DNA from: Eubacterium sp. AF36-5BH
GTDB lineage: Bacteria > Bacillota > Clostridia > Lachnospirales > Lachnospiraceae
Direction of reading: 5' to 3'
Assembly (NCBI RefSeq): GCF_003460505.1
Contig: NZ_QTVG01000005.1
Coordinates: 1 to 64,000, forward strand
Length of the DNA stretch: 64,000 bases
The position numbers and the translations under genes are program-made. Below are positions 42,991 through 52,913 of this stretch, piece by piece. The notes under the pieces were generated by a model. That model was not told the DNA's origin and did not search any database. It worked only from the letters and a program-made list of their open reading frames with translations. The first letter of the stretch is position 1; every line of letters starts with the position of its first letter.

Positions 42991-43568
42991 TGGTTTTATT
43001 AATAGATAATTATGATAGTTTTTCTTATAACCTTGTTCAATTAGTTGGAAAATTAACTGATGGAAAAATTAAGGTGGTAAGAAACGATGAATACACAATT
43101 GCGGATATTAGAAAATTAAATCCTTCACATATTATATTATCACCAGGGCCTGGAAAACCGGAAAATGCCGGTATATGCGAAGCGGTAGTTGAAAGGCTAA
43201 AGGGCGAATATCCAATTTTGGGAGTGTGCCTGGGACATCAGAGTATATGTGAGGTATTTGGGGCACAGGTTACTTACGCAAAGCAATTAATGCATGGAAA
43301 AAAAAGCAACATGACAATTACAAACGATAGTCCGATTTTTGAAGGTATGGATTCACCATTTAAAGGTGCAAGATACCATTCGTTGTCAGCTAATCCTGAT
43401 ACAATACCCGAGGAATTGGAAGTTATAGCTATTGATGAATGTGACAATGAAATAATGGCTGTTCAACACAAAAAATATAAAATTTACGGTTTACAGTTTC
43501 ATCCGGAATCAGTTATGACACCTGAAGGAGAAAAAATCGTAGATAACTTTTTAAAGATTAAAAAATAA
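42990..43568 (+). CDS. trpG: Anthranilate synthase component II (glutamine amidotransferase)
   Basis: A 192-residue class I amidotransferase that feeds ammonia to TrpE. Nucleophile Cys is in LGVCLGHQSICEVFG, with His and Glu in LQFHPESVMTPEG; the start LIDNYDSFSYNLVQL and LSPGPGKPENAGI are typical of TrpG/PabA. Fusion to TrpD, seen in some species, is absent. It overlaps trpE by one base, and might also serve PabB if one exists elsewhere. Confidence 0.96.
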   Translation: MVLLIDNYDSFSYNLVQLVGKLTDGKIKVVRNDEYTIADIRKLNPSHIILSPGPGKPENAGICEAVVERLKGEYPILGVCLGHQSICEVFGAQVTYAKQLMHGKKSNMTITNDSPIFEGMDSPFKGARYHSLSANPDTIPEELEVIAIDECDNEIMAVQHKKYKIYGLQFHPESVMTPEGEKIVDNFLKIKK

Positions 43569-43641
43569 ATTAAAAAGATTATTATTTACAGATAAGTATA
43601 CGAAATTAAATTCAATAAACAAAAAAATTGGAGGTTTAAGT

Positions 43642-44652
43642 ATGATTAAAGAAGCCATAGAGAAATTAGTGAATAAACAGGACTTAACTTTTGATGAAGC
43701 AAAGGAAGTTATGAATGAAATTATGAGTGGTGAAACACCTGATATATTAATTAGTGCTTATTTAGTAGCGCTTAGAATGAAGGGCGAAACAATTGAAGAA
43801 ATATCAGGTTCAGCAAGAGGTATGCGTGATAATGGAACAAAATTATTACATGACATGGATGTAATTGAAATTGTAGGAACAGGTGGAGATAAGGCAAACA
43901 CATTTAATATTTCAACAACATCAGCATTTGTAGCGGCAGCTGCAGGGTGTAAAGTGGCAAAGCATGGTAACAGAGGTGTTTCAAGTAAATCAGGGGCTGC
44001 AGATGTTTTAGAAGCTTTAGGGGCCAATATAACAGTAGAGCCCGAAAAGAGTAAAGAGTTGTTAGATAAAGTTGGCTTTTGCTTTTTATTTGCACAGAAA
44101 TATCATCCTGCAATGAGATTCGTTGGTCCTGTTAGAGGTGAGTTAGGACTTAGAACAATTTTCAACGTTTTAGGACCTTTAACTAATCCGGCAGGAGCAT
44201 CAATGGAAATTATTGGTGTTTATGAAGAAGAATTAGTAGAACCAATTGCAAAGGTACTTTTAAATCTTGGAGTTAAAAAAGGTATGGTTGTTTTTGGTCA
44301 GGACACAATGGACGAAATTACACCTAGTACAAAAACAACAGTATGTGAAATTAGAAATAGTGAAACAAAGTCTTACGAAATTAATCCTGAAGATTATGGA
44401 ATTTCAATTTGCAAGAAGTCTGATTTGGAAGGGGGAGACGGAACTGAAAACGCTCAGATTACAAAAGACATTTTAAGTGGAAAACTTCAGGGACCAAAGA
44501 GAGATGCAGTTTTATTAAATGCCGGAGCTTGTATTTATGTTCAAAATGACGATTTAACATACGAAGAAGCAATTAATATTGCAAGAGAAACAATTGACAG
44601 CGGAAAAGCATACGAAAAATTACAGGCTTACATAGAAGAAAGCAATAAGTAA
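43642..44652 (+). CDS. trpD: Anthranilate phosphoribosyltransferase
   Basis: A 336-residue enzyme adding the PRPP ribose phosphate to anthranilate. Motifs: IVGTGGDKANTFNISTTSAF (PRPP), KHGNRGVSSKSGAADVLEAL, and FAQKYHPAMRFVGPVRGELG. Length fits the family. It lies 73 bases after trpG, with GGAGG at its start, and 9 bases before trpC. Confidence 0.97.
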   Translation: MIKEAIEKLVNKQDLTFDEAKEVMNEIMSGETPDILISAYLVALRMKGETIEEISGSARGMRDNGTKLLHDMDVIEIVGTGGDKANTFNISTTSAFVAAAAGCKVAKHGNRGVSSKSGAADVLEALGANITVEPEKSKELLDKVGFCFLFAQKYHPAMRFVGPVRGELGLRTIFNVLGPLTNPAGASMEIIGVYEEELVEPIAKVLLNLGVKKGMVVFGQDTMDEITPSTKTTVCEIRNSETKSYEINPEDYGISICKKSDLEGGDGTENAQITKDILSGKLQGPKRDAVLLNAGACIYVQNDDLTYEEAINIARETIDSGKAYEKLQAYIEESNK

Positions 44653-44661
44653 AGGAGTTAT

Positions 44662-45447
44662 ATGATTTTAGATAAACTAGCACAATCAACAAGAAAAAGA
44701 GTTGAATTGGAAAAAAAGAACATTCCTTTAGAAGTTGTAAAAGAGAAGGCTTTGAATATGCCAAAAGAGAATTTTGAGTTTGAAAAAGCTCTAGCAAAGA
44801 AAGGTATTAACTTTATTTGTGAAGTAAAAAAAGCCTCACCATCAAAAGGAATTATTGCTGAGGATTTTCTTTATGTGAAAATAGCAAAGGAATATGAGAA
44901 GGCAGGAGCAAGTTGCATTTCAGTTCTAACAGAGCCTGAATATTTTAAAGGGGATAAAAAGTTTTTAAAAGAAATAAGCGAAAATGTTTCAATACCGTTA
45001 ATTAGAAAAGATTTTGTTATTGATGAGTATATGATATATGACGGAAAAATTCATGGTGCATCTGCTGTACTTTTAATTTGTTCATTGCTTGATGAAGATA
45101 CAATAAGAAAGTACATACAAATTTGCGACATCCTTGGTATGTCAGCATTAGTAGAAGCCCATGACCAGGAAGAAATTGAAAAAGCAATAAAAAGTGGCTC
45201 AAGAATAATCGGTGTAAATAATAGAGATTTGAAAACTTTTACAGTGGATATAGGAAACAGCGAAAGATTAAGAAAGCTTGTGCCAGATGATATTTTATTT
45301 GTTGCTGAAAGTGGTATTAAAAGCAACGTAGAAATTGAGAGATTAAAAAAAGCTAACGTAAATGGTGTGCTTATTGGAGAAACATTTATGAAAGCTGAAA
45401 ATAAAAAACAAATGTTACAACAATTAAAAGGAGAAGACAATGAGTAA
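44662..45447 (+). CDS. trpC: Indole-3-glycerol phosphate synthase
   Basis: A 261-residue TIM barrel making indole-3-glycerol phosphate. Catalytic segments: [15 protein letters not shown] (Lys/Ser), [43 protein letters not shown] and [13 protein letters not shown]. The protein ends after one barrel, so it is not the TrpC-TrpF fusion known from enterics. The stop overlaps trpB by 8 bases. The isomerase TrpF needed just before this step is not encoded in the operon. Confidence 0.97.
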   Translation: MILDKLAQSTRKRVELEKKNIPLEVVKEKALNMPKENFEFEKALAKKGINFICEVKKASPSKGIIAEDFLYVKIAKEYEKAGASCISVLTEPEYFKGDKKFLKEISENVSIPLIRKDFVIDEYMIYDGKIHGASAVLLICSLLDEDTIRKYIQICDILGMSALVEAHDQEEIEKAIKSGSRIIGVNNRDLKTFTVDIGNSERLRKLVPDDILFVAESGIKSNVEIERLKKANVNGVLIGETFMKAENKKQMLQQLKGEDNE

Positions 45448-46624
45448 AGGAAGATTTGGTATACATGGTGGACAGTATGTTCCGGAAACATTAATGACAG
45501 CGGTAAATGAAGTTGAAGAAGCTTACAATCATTACAAAAATGATTCGGAGTTTAATAAGGAATTAACAGACCTTTTAAATAATTATGCAGGCAGACCTTC
45601 ATTATTATATTATGCAGAAAAAATGACAAAGGATTTAGGTGGTGCAAAAATCTATTTAAAGAGAGAAGATTTAAACCATACAGGTTCTCATAAAATTAAT
45701 AATGTTTTAGGTCAGGTTTTACTTGCAAAGAAAATGGGTAAAACAAGAGTTATTGCAGAAACAGGAGCAGGTCAGCATGGTGTGGCAACAGCAACAGCCG
45801 CAGCACTTATGGATATGGAATGTGAAATCTATATGGGAAAAGAAGACTGTGAACGTCAGGCTTTAAATGTGTTTAGAATGGAACTTTTAGGTGCTAAAGT
45901 TCATCCTGTTACAAGTGGAACAATGACATTAAAAGATGCAGTAAACGAGGCTATGAGGGAATGGACAAATAGAATGGACGATACATTATATGTATTAGGT
46001 TCAGTTATGGGGCCGCATCCTTTCCCAACAATTGTTAGAGATTTCCAGAGCGTTATTAGTAAGGAGATTAAAGAACAGATTATGGAAGTAGAAGGTAGAC
46101 TTCCTGATGCAGTTATTGCCTGTGTAGGTGGTGGCTCAAATGCCATGGGTGCATTTTATAATTTTATTGAAGATAAAGATGTTGCATTAATTGGATGTGA
46201 AGCAGCCGGACTTGGTGTAGATAATCCTAAAAATGCCGCAACTATAGCAAATGGTACAGAAGGAATTTTCCATGGAATGAAATCTTTATTCTGTCAAAAT
46301 GATGATGGACAGATTGCACCTGTTTATTCAATTTCAGCAGGACTTGATTATCCGGGAATTGGACCAGAACATGCAAATTTACATGATACAGGAAGAGCAA
46401 AATATGTTCCAATTACTGATGTGGAAGCAGTTGGGGCTTTTGAATATTTATCAAGAACGGAAGGTATAATTCCAGCAATTGAAAGTTCACATGCCATTGC
46501 TTATGCAATGAAGTATGCAAAGACACTTGATAAGGATAAAATTATTGTAGTAAATGTTTCAGGACGTGGTGACAAGGACGTAGCAGCAATAGCAAGATAT
46601 AGAGGAGTACAGATTTATGAGTAA
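45440..46624 (+). CDS. trpB: Tryptophan synthase beta chain
   Basis: A 394-residue PLP subunit that joins indole and serine. PLP Lys lies in [15 protein letters not shown], the phosphate loop is [14 protein letters not shown], and [16 protein letters not shown] is the classic N terminus of TrpB1. Tunnel and COMM domain segments are intact ([17 protein letters not shown]). It overlaps both trpC and trpA by 8 bases, suggesting tight translational coupling with trpA. Confidence 0.98.
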   Translation: MSKGRFGIHGGQYVPETLMTAVNEVEEAYNHYKNDSEFNKELTDLLNNYAGRPSLLYYAEKMTKDLGGAKIYLKREDLNHTGSHKINNVLGQVLLAKKMGKTRVIAETGAGQHGVATATAAALMDMECEIYMGKEDCERQALNVFRMELLGAKVHPVTSGTMTLKDAVNEAMREWTNRMDDTLYVLGSVMGPHPFPTIVRDFQSVISKEIKEQIMEVEGRLPDAVIACVGGGSNAMGAFYNFIEDKDVALIGCEAAGLGVDNPKNAATIANGTEGIFHGMKSLFCQNDDGQIAPVYSISAGLDYPGIGPEHANLHDTGRAKYVPITDVEAVGAFEYLSRTEGIIPAIESSHAIAYAMKYAKTLDKDKIIVVNVSGRGDKDVAAIARYRGVQIYE

Positions 46625-47387
46625 AGTAAGTGATGCATTTAAGAATGGAAAAGCTTTCATAGCTTTTGTGACAGGAGGAGATCCTGATTTAGAAATAACA
46701 CAAAAATTAATTATAGAAATGGAAAAGAATGGAGCAGATATCATCGAAGTTGGAATTCCATTTTCTGATCCAATAGCAGAAGGACCTGTAATTCAGGAAG
46801 CAGATTTAAGGGCATTACAGGGTGGATGTACAACAGATAAATTGTTTGATGCCATAAAGGAAATAAAAGAGCAGGTAAATATACCTTTAGTATTTATGAC
46901 ATATGTAAACGTAATTTATCGTTATGGAACAGAAAAGTTTATGGCAAGATGTGTTGAATGTGGAATTTCAGGTGTTATCGTACCTGACTGCCCATACGAA
47001 GAAAGAGATGAGTTAGCACCTTTCTGTAAGGAAGCAGGCATTGACTTAATACCACTTATTGCTCCAACTTCAGAAGAAAGAATTACAAAAATCGCAAAAA
47101 CAGCAGAAGGTTTTGTATATGTTGTATCATCTCTTGGGGTTACAGGTATTAGAAAGAATATTACAACAGATTTAGGAGCAATGACTAAACTTGTAAAAGA
47201 AGCAACAGATGTACCTTGTGCAATTGGATTTGGTATTGCCAAGCCTGAGCAGGCAAAAAATGTTTGCCAGTATGCTGATGGAGCAATTGTGGGAAGTGCC
47301 ATTGTAAAAATTGTTGCAGAATATGGAAAAGAAAGTGTTCCTTATGTTGGAGAATATGTTAAGAGCATGAAGGATGCAATAAGATAG
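46617..47387 (+). CDS. trpA: Tryptophan synthase alpha chain
   Basis: A 256-residue TIM barrel cleaving indole-3-glycerol phosphate and passing indole to TrpB. Catalytic Glu is in [20 protein letters not shown], with Asp in [14 protein letters not shown]; the phosphate site is [11 protein letters not shown] and [11 protein letters not shown]. Last gene of the operon, followed after 22 bases by a terminator. The gene order is E-G-D-C-B-A. Confidence 0.98.
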   Translation: MSKVSDAFKNGKAFIAFVTGGDPDLEITQKLIIEMEKNGADIIEVGIPFSDPIAEGPVIQEADLRALQGGCTTDKLFDAIKEIKEQVNIPLVFMTYVNVIYRYGTEKFMARCVECGISGVIVPDCPYEERDELAPFCKEAGIDLIPLIAPTSEERITKIAKTAEGFVYVVSSLGVTGIRKNITTDLGAMTKLVKEATDVPCAIGFGIAKPEQAKNVCQYADGAIVGSAIVKIVAEYGKESVPYVGEYVKSMKDAIR

Positions 47388-47409
47388 AAACAATAAAAAC
47401 AATATAATG

Positions 47410-47479
47410 AAAGTCACCTTGAAAAATGCTTACAATGTTGTATAATAAATTAGTATGCATAGACTCAAGGTGGCTTTTT
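47410..47479 (+). terminator. trp operon terminator
   Basis: AAAGTCACCTTGA (47410-47422) pairs with TCAAGGTGGCTTT (47465-47477), then T. The unusually large loop of about 42 bases contains a promoter-like sequence for the next gene. Confidence 0.75.
47419..47446 (+). promoter_or_regulatory. Promoter inside the trp terminator loop
   Basis: TTGAAA (47419-47424), 16-base spacer, TATAAT (47441-47446). Its transcript would start near 47453, inside the loop, so it would contain only the right arm of the hairpin and avoid termination. Confidence 0.55.
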
Positions 47480-47507
47480 GCGTATAAAAATAAAATGGAG
47501 TACGAAA

Positions 47508-48830
47508 TTGGATATTAAAAAGATTGTCAAAGAAAAAAGATTTAAGAATACAGTTATTACTCTTCTTGAAATTTTAATTGTTGCAGGTATTATTTTTGGT
47601 GGTCTTATGTTTATTCAAAATAAGGTTACGTCAGAGGCTGACAAAGCAAGTAAACTTTCAGGAAAAGGTGTAGAAGAAGAAACAGAAAATAAAAAGACAG
47701 CTTTTTCAGATAGGTATTATATAGAAGTAAATAAGAAACTTAAGGCAGTAATTGTTTATCAGTATTCAAAGGATAAGAAAACAAAAGTGGCAGTTAAGTC
47801 TTTTAGATGCTCAGTTGGAAAGAGTCTTCCTAATGGAAATTTTAGAATTAAGTCCAAATATACATGGCTTAATAAATACAGTGGTTGGCACAAATATAAT
47901 TCATATTTAGATAAGAATGTATGGATTCAGTCACCATCATACTCAGGTAAGGAAGATTACAAACTGGTCAAATCATCTTATAGGAGCATTGGAAAAAAGA
48001 AAGCTTCAGGAAAGAATATTGTTTTAACAGCAAATGACGCTAATTGGATATTTGAAAATTGTAAGAAAAACACATTGGTATCAGTAAAAAAAGGCAAGAA
48101 AAAAGATACATTGCCTATAGATTTTTCACCGGTTGTAAAAGTATCCGGAAAATGTGGCTGGGATCCTACAGATCCAAGTGAGAACAATCCTTACAAGAAG
48201 ATAAAAAACGGTACTGTTGTTAAAGGTTCTCAAACAGTTACTGTTGAAAAAGGACATCAGTTTAATTATTACTGTAATTTAATAGCCTTTGGAACAAAGG
48301 GTAAAGATATTACCGGAAGATTGAAACATAATACAGTAGATACTTCAGCAGTTGGAAATTATGCTGTGAAATATAAATACAAGTCAAAAGACGGTAAGAA
48401 GTACAGCATTTCACAGAAAGTACAGGTGGTAGATACTACACCACCTGTAGTAAGTTGTAGTAAACAGGTATTTACATTAGAAGTAAAAAGTAAAAGTCCA
48501 AATGATATTAATACAAAGAAGAATGTTCAAAAAATCATAGACATGGTTAAGGCTACAGTAACCTGTAATGAACCTGCAAGTGAAATAAAAGTATATACAC
48601 TTGAAAAGGAACAGCTTCGAGAAAGCGAAAAAACACCTGTTGTTGTTAAGGCAAAAGATCTTGCAGGAAATGTTGGCTCATGTCAGGTGCTTTGTGAAAT
48701 AAAAGTAAAAGAAGATACAGTAAAGAAGAATTTCAAAGTCAATAAGAAATTAGAACAACAGAGAAAAAAGAAAGCAGGTATTGAGCCTGAAACAACCAAA
48801 AATAAAAAGAAGTCATCTAAGAAGAAATAA
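47508..48830 (+). CDS. Degenerate L,D-transpeptidase (YkuD)-like membrane protein with Ig-like domain
   Basis: A 440-residue protein from TTG 47508 (GGAG seven bases upstream; the earlier TTG 47478 lies in the terminator). A transmembrane anchor occupies about residues 14-36. Residues 70-195 follow the YkuD fold: SVGKSLPNGNFRI equals the usual TPTGTF segment and NDANWIFENCKKNTLVSV the last helix and strand. Where active enzymes have SHGCIRL this protein has SGKNIVL (167-173), and the usual upstream His is Gln (VWIQSPS). Both catalytic His and Cys are therefore missing. An Ig-like segment (about 235-400, VKYKYKSKDGKKYSISQKVQ) and a lysine-rich tail follow. Probably a non-catalytic wall-binding or regulatory protein. 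Confidence 0.8.
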   Translation: MDIKKIVKEKRFKNTVITLLEILIVAGIIFGGLMFIQNKVTSEADKASKLSGKGVEEETENKKTAFSDRYYIEVNKKLKAVIVYQYSKDKKTKVAVKSFRCSVGKSLPNGNFRIKSKYTWLNKYSGWHKYNSYLDKNVWIQSPSYSGKEDYKLVKSSYRSIGKKKASGKNIVLTANDANWIFENCKKNTLVSVKKGKKKDTLPIDFSPVVKVSGKCGWDPTDPSENNPYKKIKNGTVVKGSQTVTVEKGHQFNYYCNLIAFGTKGKDITGRLKHNTVDTSAVGNYAVKYKYKSKDGKKYSISQKVQVVDTTPPVVSCSKQVFTLEVKSKSPNDINTKKNVQKIIDMVKATVTCNEPASEIKVYTLEKEQLRESEKTPVVVKAKDLAGNVGSCQVLCEIKVKEDTVKKNFKVNKKLEQQRKKKAGIEPETTKNKKKSSKKK

Positions 48831-48945
48831 TTTATATTTATGATTTTTAGGGACTGTTTATTGAAATTATAAAAGGTAATTATTTAAAGTGCTTATAAGC
48901 GCAATTAAGTTTAATTTACATATAAATCTAGGAGGAAAATAAGTT

Positions 48946-51360
48946 ATGGCAACACCTTATAATCATAAGGAAATTGAGAAAAAATGGCGTCATAATTGGG
49001 ATGTAAATCCTATTAACGCTGACAAAACAAAACCAAAGTATTATTGTCTTGACATGTTCCCATATCCATCAGGATCAGGACTTCATGTAGGACACTGGAG
49101 AGGATATGTTATTAGTGATGTTTGGAGTAGATATAAGATGCTTCATGGATATCATATTATTCATCCAATGGGCTGGGATGCATTCGGTTTACCAGCTGAA
49201 AACTATGCTATCAAAATGAAAACACACCCATCAATTTCAACAGCAGCAAATATTAAGAATATCAAAAGACAGATTAATGAAATCGCTGCACTTTATGATT
49301 GGGACATGGAAGTAAACACAACTGATCCTAACTTCTACAAGTGGACACAGTGGATTTTCGTTCAGATGTTCAAAAAAGGACTTGCTTATCAGAAGCAGAT
49401 GCCAATTAACTGGTGTCCTTCATGTAAAACAGGTCTTGCAAACGAAGAAGTTGTAAACGGCTGCTGTGAAAGATGTGGAGCAGAAGTTACAAAGAAGAAT
49501 TTAAATCAGTGGATGTTAAAGATTACAGCATATGCTGACAGATTATTAGCAGATTTAGATAAGCTTGACTGGCCTGAAAAAGTTAAAAAAATGCAGAGTG
49601 ACTGGATTGGTAAGTCATATGGTGCAGAGGTTGACTTTAAGGTTGAAAATACAGAAGATGTTATTACAGTTTATACAACAAGACCAGATACTCTTCATGG
49701 GGCAACATTTATGGTTTTAGCACCTGAACATGAAAAAGCATTAGGACTTGCTACACCTGAACAGAAGGCTGCTGTGGAAGAATACATTCAGATGGCAGCA
49801 AACAAGTCATCAGTAGACAGACTTCAGGGAAAAGAAAAAACAGGTGTATTTACAGGTAGTTATGCAATCAACCCACTTAATGGAGCAAAGGTTCCAATCT
49901 GGCTTTCAGATTATGTATTAGCTGATTACGGAACAGGTGCCATTATGTGTGTACCTGCACATGATGACAGAGACTTTGAATTCGCAAAGAAATTTGATAT
50001 ACCAATTATTCAGGTTATTGCGAAAGATGGAAAAGAAATTGAAAACATGACAGAAGCTTACACAGAGGCTGTTGGTACTATGATTAATTCAGGCGAATGG
50101 AATGGCATGGAATCATCAGTTCTTAAGAAGGAAGCTCCTCACATTATTGAAGAAAAGGGCTTTGGTAGAGCAACTGTTAATTACAAATTACGTGACTGGG
50201 TATTCTCAAGACAGAGATATTGGGGGGAACCAATTCCAATTATTCATTGTCCTGACTGTGGACCTGTACCGGTACCTGAAGATCAGTTACCATTATTATT
50301 ACCTGATGTTGAATCTTATGAGCCAACAGGTACAGGTGAATCACCACTTGCAGCAATTGATGAATGGGTAAATACAACATGTCCATGTTGTGGTAAGCCT
50401 GCAAAACGTGAAACAAACACAATGCCTCAGTGGGCAGGTTCATCATGGTATTTCTTAAGATATGTAGATAACAAAAATGATAAAGAACTTGTTTCAAAGC
50501 AGAAGGCTCATGATAATTTACCTGTAGATATGTACATCGGTGGTGTTGAGCATGCAGTTCTTCATTTATTATATTCAAGATTCTACACAAAATTCTTATA
50601 TGATATAGGTGTAGTTGATTTTGAAGAGCCATTTAAGAAGTTATTTAACCAGGGTATGATTACCGGTGAAAATGGTATCAAGATGAGTAAGTCAAAAGGT
50701 AACGTTGTTTCACCTGATGATTTAGTAAGAGATTACGGTTGTGACTCATTAAGACTTTATGAAATGTTCGTAGGACCACCTGAACTTGATTCTGAATGGG
50801 ATGAAAGAGGTATTGATGGTGTTTATAGATTTATCACAAAATTCTGGAAATTAGCAACTGACAGCATTGAAAAAGATGTTAAGGCTACAAAGGAAATGAT
50901 AAAGATTCGTCACCAGATGGTTCACACTATTACCAAACGTCTTGAAGACTTTAGTTTAAATACTGTTGTTTCAGGATTCATGGAATATAATAATAAGTTA
51001 AATGAAATTGCAAAGAGAGAAGGTGGAGTTGATAAAGAAACTATTCAGACATTTACAACTCTTATTGCTCCATTTGCACCTCACATAGCTGAAGAACTTT
51101 GGGAGAAACTTGGAAATACAGGTAGCGTATTTGAAAATAACTCATGGCCTGAAGCTGACCAGGAATTAATGAAAGATGATGAAATCAAGATTCCTGTTCA
51201 GATTAACGGTAAGACAAAAGAAGTTATTGAAGTACCTGCGGATATTTCAAAAGAAGATGCAATTGCTGCCGGAAAAGAAGCTATTGCAGACAAGATTAAC
51301 GGAAACATTGTAAAAGAAATCTATGTTCCAGGAAGAATCATTAACTTAGTAGTAAAATAA
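48946..51360 (+). CDS. leuS: Leucyl-tRNA synthetase
   Basis: An 804-residue class I synthetase. HIGH appears as SGSGLHVGHWRGY and KMSKS as ENGIKMSKSKGNVVSP; the Zn-type region has CPSCKTGLANEEVVNGCCER and CPDCGPVPVPEDQLP, TTCPCCGKPAKRE; the CP1 editing domain holds TTRPDTLHGATFMVLAPEH. Length and order are normal for the bacterial type. TAGGAGG lies 10-16 bases upstream. No T-box is found before it, unlike pheST. Confidence 0.97.
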   Translation: MATPYNHKEIEKKWRHNWDVNPINADKTKPKYYCLDMFPYPSGSGLHVGHWRGYVISDVWSRYKMLHGYHIIHPMGWDAFGLPAENYAIKMKTHPSISTAANIKNIKRQINEIAALYDWDMEVNTTDPNFYKWTQWIFVQMFKKGLAYQKQMPINWCPSCKTGLANEEVVNGCCERCGAEVTKKNLNQWMLKITAYADRLLADLDKLDWPEKVKKMQSDWIGKSYGAEVDFKVENTEDVITVYTTRPDTLHGATFMVLAPEHEKALGLATPEQKAAVEEYIQMAANKSSVDRLQGKEKTGVFTGSYAINPLNGAKVPIWLSDYVLADYGTGAIMCVPAHDDRDFEFAKKFDIPIIQVIAKDGKEIENMTEAYTEAVGTMINSGEWNGMESSVLKKEAPHIIEEKGFGRATVNYKLRDWVFSRQRYWGEPIPIIHCPDCGPVPVPEDQLPLLLPDVESYEPTGTGESPLAAIDEWVNTTCPCCGKPAKRETNTMPQWAGSSWYFLRYVDNKNDKELVSKQKAHDNLPVDMYIGGVEHAVLHLLYSRFYTKFLYDIGVVDFEEPFKKLFNQGMITGENGIKMSKSKGNVVSPDDLVRDYGCDSLRLYEMFVGPPELDSEWDERGIDGVYRFITKFWKLATDSIEKDVKATKEMIKIRHQMVHTITKRLEDFSLNTVVSGFMEYNNKLNEIAKREGGVDKETIQTFTTLIAPFAPHIAEELWEKLGNTGSVFENNSWPEADQELMKDDEIKIPVQINGKTKEVIEVPADISKEDAIAAGKEAIADKINGNIVKEIYVPGRIINLVVK

Positions 51361-51425
51361 AATAACAGTGGCAATTAAATCGGTTGTTATTTTGAAAACT
51401 ATATATTATAAAAGAGAGAAAGCCT

Positions 51426-51716
51426 TTAGTGCTTTCTCTTTTTACTTAAAGAATTTACAATTTGTTTTACCATATCAACCCGTTTGATTTCTTCAGGAGA
51501 CATATCTTCTTTTAATACATTAAGAATCAATTCGGTTTCGGCATTTGTGAAATTAATGCCTTGTTTTCCAGCCATGTTAGATTGTCTGATAAAATATGTA
51601 AACATATCCTTAGGCTCCATACCTTTTGCACCTTCGATAATATTAGTAAGAACTTCCAGACGTTCTTTTGATATGCCCTCTAACACAGGATCATCCATCC
51701 ATTTGTTGTTGCTCAT
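51426..51716 (-). CDS. Conserved small protein, function unknown
   Basis: A 96-residue protein beginning MSNNKWMDDPVLEGISKERL and rich in helices; MFTYFIRQSNMAGKQGINFT is followed by a C-terminal helix pair NAETELILNVLKEDMSPEEI. From memory, short proteins with this layout (KWM-DP near the start, SPEE-hydrophobic end) are frequent in Lachnospiraceae but unnamed. AAGGAG precedes the ATG. It is the last of three minus-strand small genes. No signal peptide or Cys. It could be a partner of the next two products. Confidence 0.8.
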   Translation of the reverse strand: MSNNKWMDDPVLEGISKERLEVLTNIIEGAKGMEPKDMFTYFIRQSNMAGKQGINFTNAETELILNVLKEDMSPEEIKRVDMVKQIVNSLSKKRKH

Positions 51717-51821
51717 AAAAACTCCTTAAATTTATTATTTATTTTTATTCTTTAAATAGTATTCAGCTTTATATTGAAAAATACCATTATAATATTATTA
51801 ATTGTAAAATTACTAATTTAA

Positions 51822-52187
51822 TTAAGTTGAACTTGAAAAGTCATCCATAGTTTGGAAAATATCTGCCGTATCCATATCTTTAAACATATCCATCATTTCC
51901 ATCATGGATTTAATATTTTCCATAGATTCTTTTGTATCCTCATCCATAAACTCCATAATATCACTTAGCATGTTTTCGGTAGATTTACTATGATTTTCAT
52001 TCATTGTGGTTATTGCTATATTGGAATTAATAAAGGAGGCATTTTCCAATTCTTTAAATTTTATCATTATTCCAAGAAGATTACTTATAGGACCGTCAAT
52101 GTAAGGAATTACAGCCTTCATAAGCTGCATGGTTTCGTTAGTGACCATACAATCAAATTTTGTTTGTTTATACCTGTTTTTGCACAT
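51822..52187 (-). CDS. Conserved small helical protein, function unknown
   Basis: A 121-residue protein: a basic N terminus with two Cys (MCKNRYKQTKFDC), then MQLMKAVIPYIDGPISNLLG and a Met-rich C-terminal half (MEFMDEDTKESMENIKSMME, then MMDMFKDMDTADIFQTMDDF). Not assigned. The two small helical proteins on this strand and the Gly/Cys protein upstream form a compact group. AAGGAG lies about 10 bases before ATG. The alternating Met-acidic helix suggests a coiled or oligomeric protein. I recall similar proteins in Lachnospiraceae without known function. Confidence 0.75.
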   Translation of the reverse strand: MCKNRYKQTKFDCMVTNETMQLMKAVIPYIDGPISNLLGIMIKFKELENASFINSNIAITTMNENHSKSTENMLSDIMEFMDEDTKESMENIKSMMEMMDMFKDMDTADIFQTMDDFSSST

Positions 52188-52382
52188 AAGACTGTAACTC
52201 CTTTTGGTTTATTGAAACATAATTATATTAGTAAATTTTATGCCATATAATTAACAAAGATTAATCAATGGCAGCAATTATTATAAGCAAAGTAAAAAAA
52301 TTGCCGTTATATAAATTTAGACTGTTTAATGATTTGTTTAACAGGCAAAATAAATCATATTCGTAATAATCACTATTATTAA

Positions 52383-52637
52383 CTAACAGCCACAACCGCA
52401 ACCATTACCGCCGTTTCCACCAAAGAAATTTCCGTTTCCACAACCACAACAGCTAAATAAAATAAATAACCAGATTATGCTTGAACAGCAGTCATTTCCG
52501 CCGAAGAAACCATTGTTTCCACAGCCATTACCGCATCCACCGCAGAATAAGAGAATAAGAATAAGGAAAAGGCAGTTGTTGTTTCCTCCATCATTACCGC
52601 ATCCGCATCCACAGTTTGTTGCTGCTAAATCACTCAT
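52383..52637 (-). CDS. Gly/Cys-rich protein (high-cysteine, chorion-like type)
   Basis: An 84-residue protein: MSDLAATNCGCGCGNDGGN, then a hydrophobic block CLFLILILLFCGG, a Gly/Cys/Asn linker, a second hydrophobic block IIWLFILFSCC, and a tail GNGGNGCGCGC. The arrangement, two short membrane-like helices separated and bounded by CGCG clusters, is that of proteins annotated as chorion-class high-cysteine in Clostridia. It may be a spore-coat or membrane-surface structural peptide, cross-linked by disulfides. AGGAG precedes the ATG. Composition is so repetitive that homology calls are unreliable. Confidence 0.78.
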   Translation of the reverse strand: MSDLAATNCGCGCGNDGGNNNCLFLILILLFCGGCGNGCGNNGFFGGNDCCSSIIWLFILFSCCGCGNGNFFGGNGGNGCGCGC

Positions 52638-52913
52638 GTTAAATCTCCTAAAATTTTTACTTACACTAAATAATATGACCTAATGCCTGTCATGTTTACA
52701 AAAAAATCAAAAAATTATTGGTGTTATATTTAATATGATTGTGATGTTATAGCTCCTAAATAGTTATTACAGATATTGTTACAAAATGATAATTCATAAT
52801 TGTGAGAGTGTGGGTGCGATGAACTTTGGGAAAGGCAATATCCATAGACAATTAAAATGTAGACGCATATATTAAATTAGAAATAAATAGAAAAAAATAA
52901 TCTAGGATTTAAA

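Noticed and set aside
52799..52880. 18-codon frame starting at ATG near 52819
   Set aside because: No proper ribosome site and no terminator; indistinguishable from chance.
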